8,066 bases of DNA, from the NCBI GenBank assembly GCA_963652075.1, contig CAVJRQ010000027.1, forward strand, positions 1-8,066, in the 5' to 3' direction. This document shows, piece by piece, positions 7,988 through 8,066 of this stretch; within the stretch, counting starts at the first letter, position 1; every line of letters starts with the position of its first letter. The stretch comes from Phocaeicola_A sp963652075 (GTDB lineage: Bacteria; Bacteroidota; Bacteroidia; Bacteroidales; Bacteroidaceae). A program made the translations under genes and the position numbers. The notes beneath the pieces were generated by a model. It worked only from the letters and a program-made list of their open reading frames with translations, had not been told where the DNA came from and made no database searches.

Positions 7988-8066
7988 CGTAAGTACTTAC
8001 GATGACGCATGAAAGTACTTACGTTGCCCGATGAAAGTACTTACGTTGGCTCATGTAAGTACTTAC
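7988..8066. repeat. Tandem palindrome array, AAGTACTTAC type, 22-bp pitch (runs off the right end)
   Basis: AAGTACTTAC occurs four times, at 7991-8000, 8013-8022, 8035-8044 and 8057-8066, an exact 22-bp pitch. The first copy lies in a perfect 14-bp palindrome, CGTAAGTACTTACG (7988-8001), and the last in a 12-bp one (8055-8066). The spacers vary but most read G, a few bases, then ATG before the next copy. The window stops on the last base of a unit, so the array may be longer. It has the same place relative to the core as the left array but a different palindrome; both are centred on GTAC. Function unknown. Confidence 0.9.

Overview
The window looks like a chromosomal segment of a Bacteroidales bacterium (Bacteroides, Phocaeicola or a close relative). 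The evidence is a two-subunit methylmalonyl-CoA mutase operon, a short 286-residue primary sigma factor of the Bacteroidetes type, no Shine-Dalgarno sequences ahead of the genes, and promoter-like TTG / TAnnTTTG pairs of the Bacteroides -33/-7 class. The species cannot be fixed from the sequence.

Layout: 1-454 has no gene and is rich in repeats: a palindrome array, a conserved repeat core, two strong hairpins and a short degenerate repeat. 455-4483 (minus strand) is the mutA-mutB operon, read right to left from a promoter near 4619-4647 with a leader of about 125-130 nt. 4484-4942 is a divergent control region with a mutA promoter, an aspT-family promoter, and between them a structured intergenic repeat of about 130 bp. 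4943-6613 (plus) is an AspT/YidE-type membrane exchanger. 6614-6825 holds a hairpin and the rpoD promoter. 6826-7686 (plus) is rpoD, followed by a good intrinsic terminator at 7800-7826. 7827-8066 is again repeat DNA.

Function: MutA and MutB form the B12-dependent enzyme that interconverts succinyl-CoA and (R)-methylmalonyl-CoA, the step leading from succinate to propionate in gut Bacteroidales. The divergent transporter belongs to the family that includes aspartate:alanine exchangers and a known succinate exporter, so a link to C4-dicarboxylate traffic is plausible but unproven. RpoD is the housekeeping sigma factor and is probably an unrelated neighbour.

The least explained part is the two ends. 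A core of about 76 bp with an 11-bp internal period occurs once at each end, in inverted orientation (106-181 and 7858-7932), so that both copies lie downstream of, and in the same direction as, the last gene of the adjacent operon. Each core is followed on its outer side by a tandem array of short perfect or near-perfect palindromes centred on GTAC. The left array uses GTCGTACGAC at exactly 23-bp pitch, and the right uses AAGTACTTAC at exactly 22-bp pitch. Both arrays run off the window. This is a composite core-plus-palindrome-array element with interchangeable palindromes. The ending of the sequence inside both arrays also fits a short contig broken at repeats.
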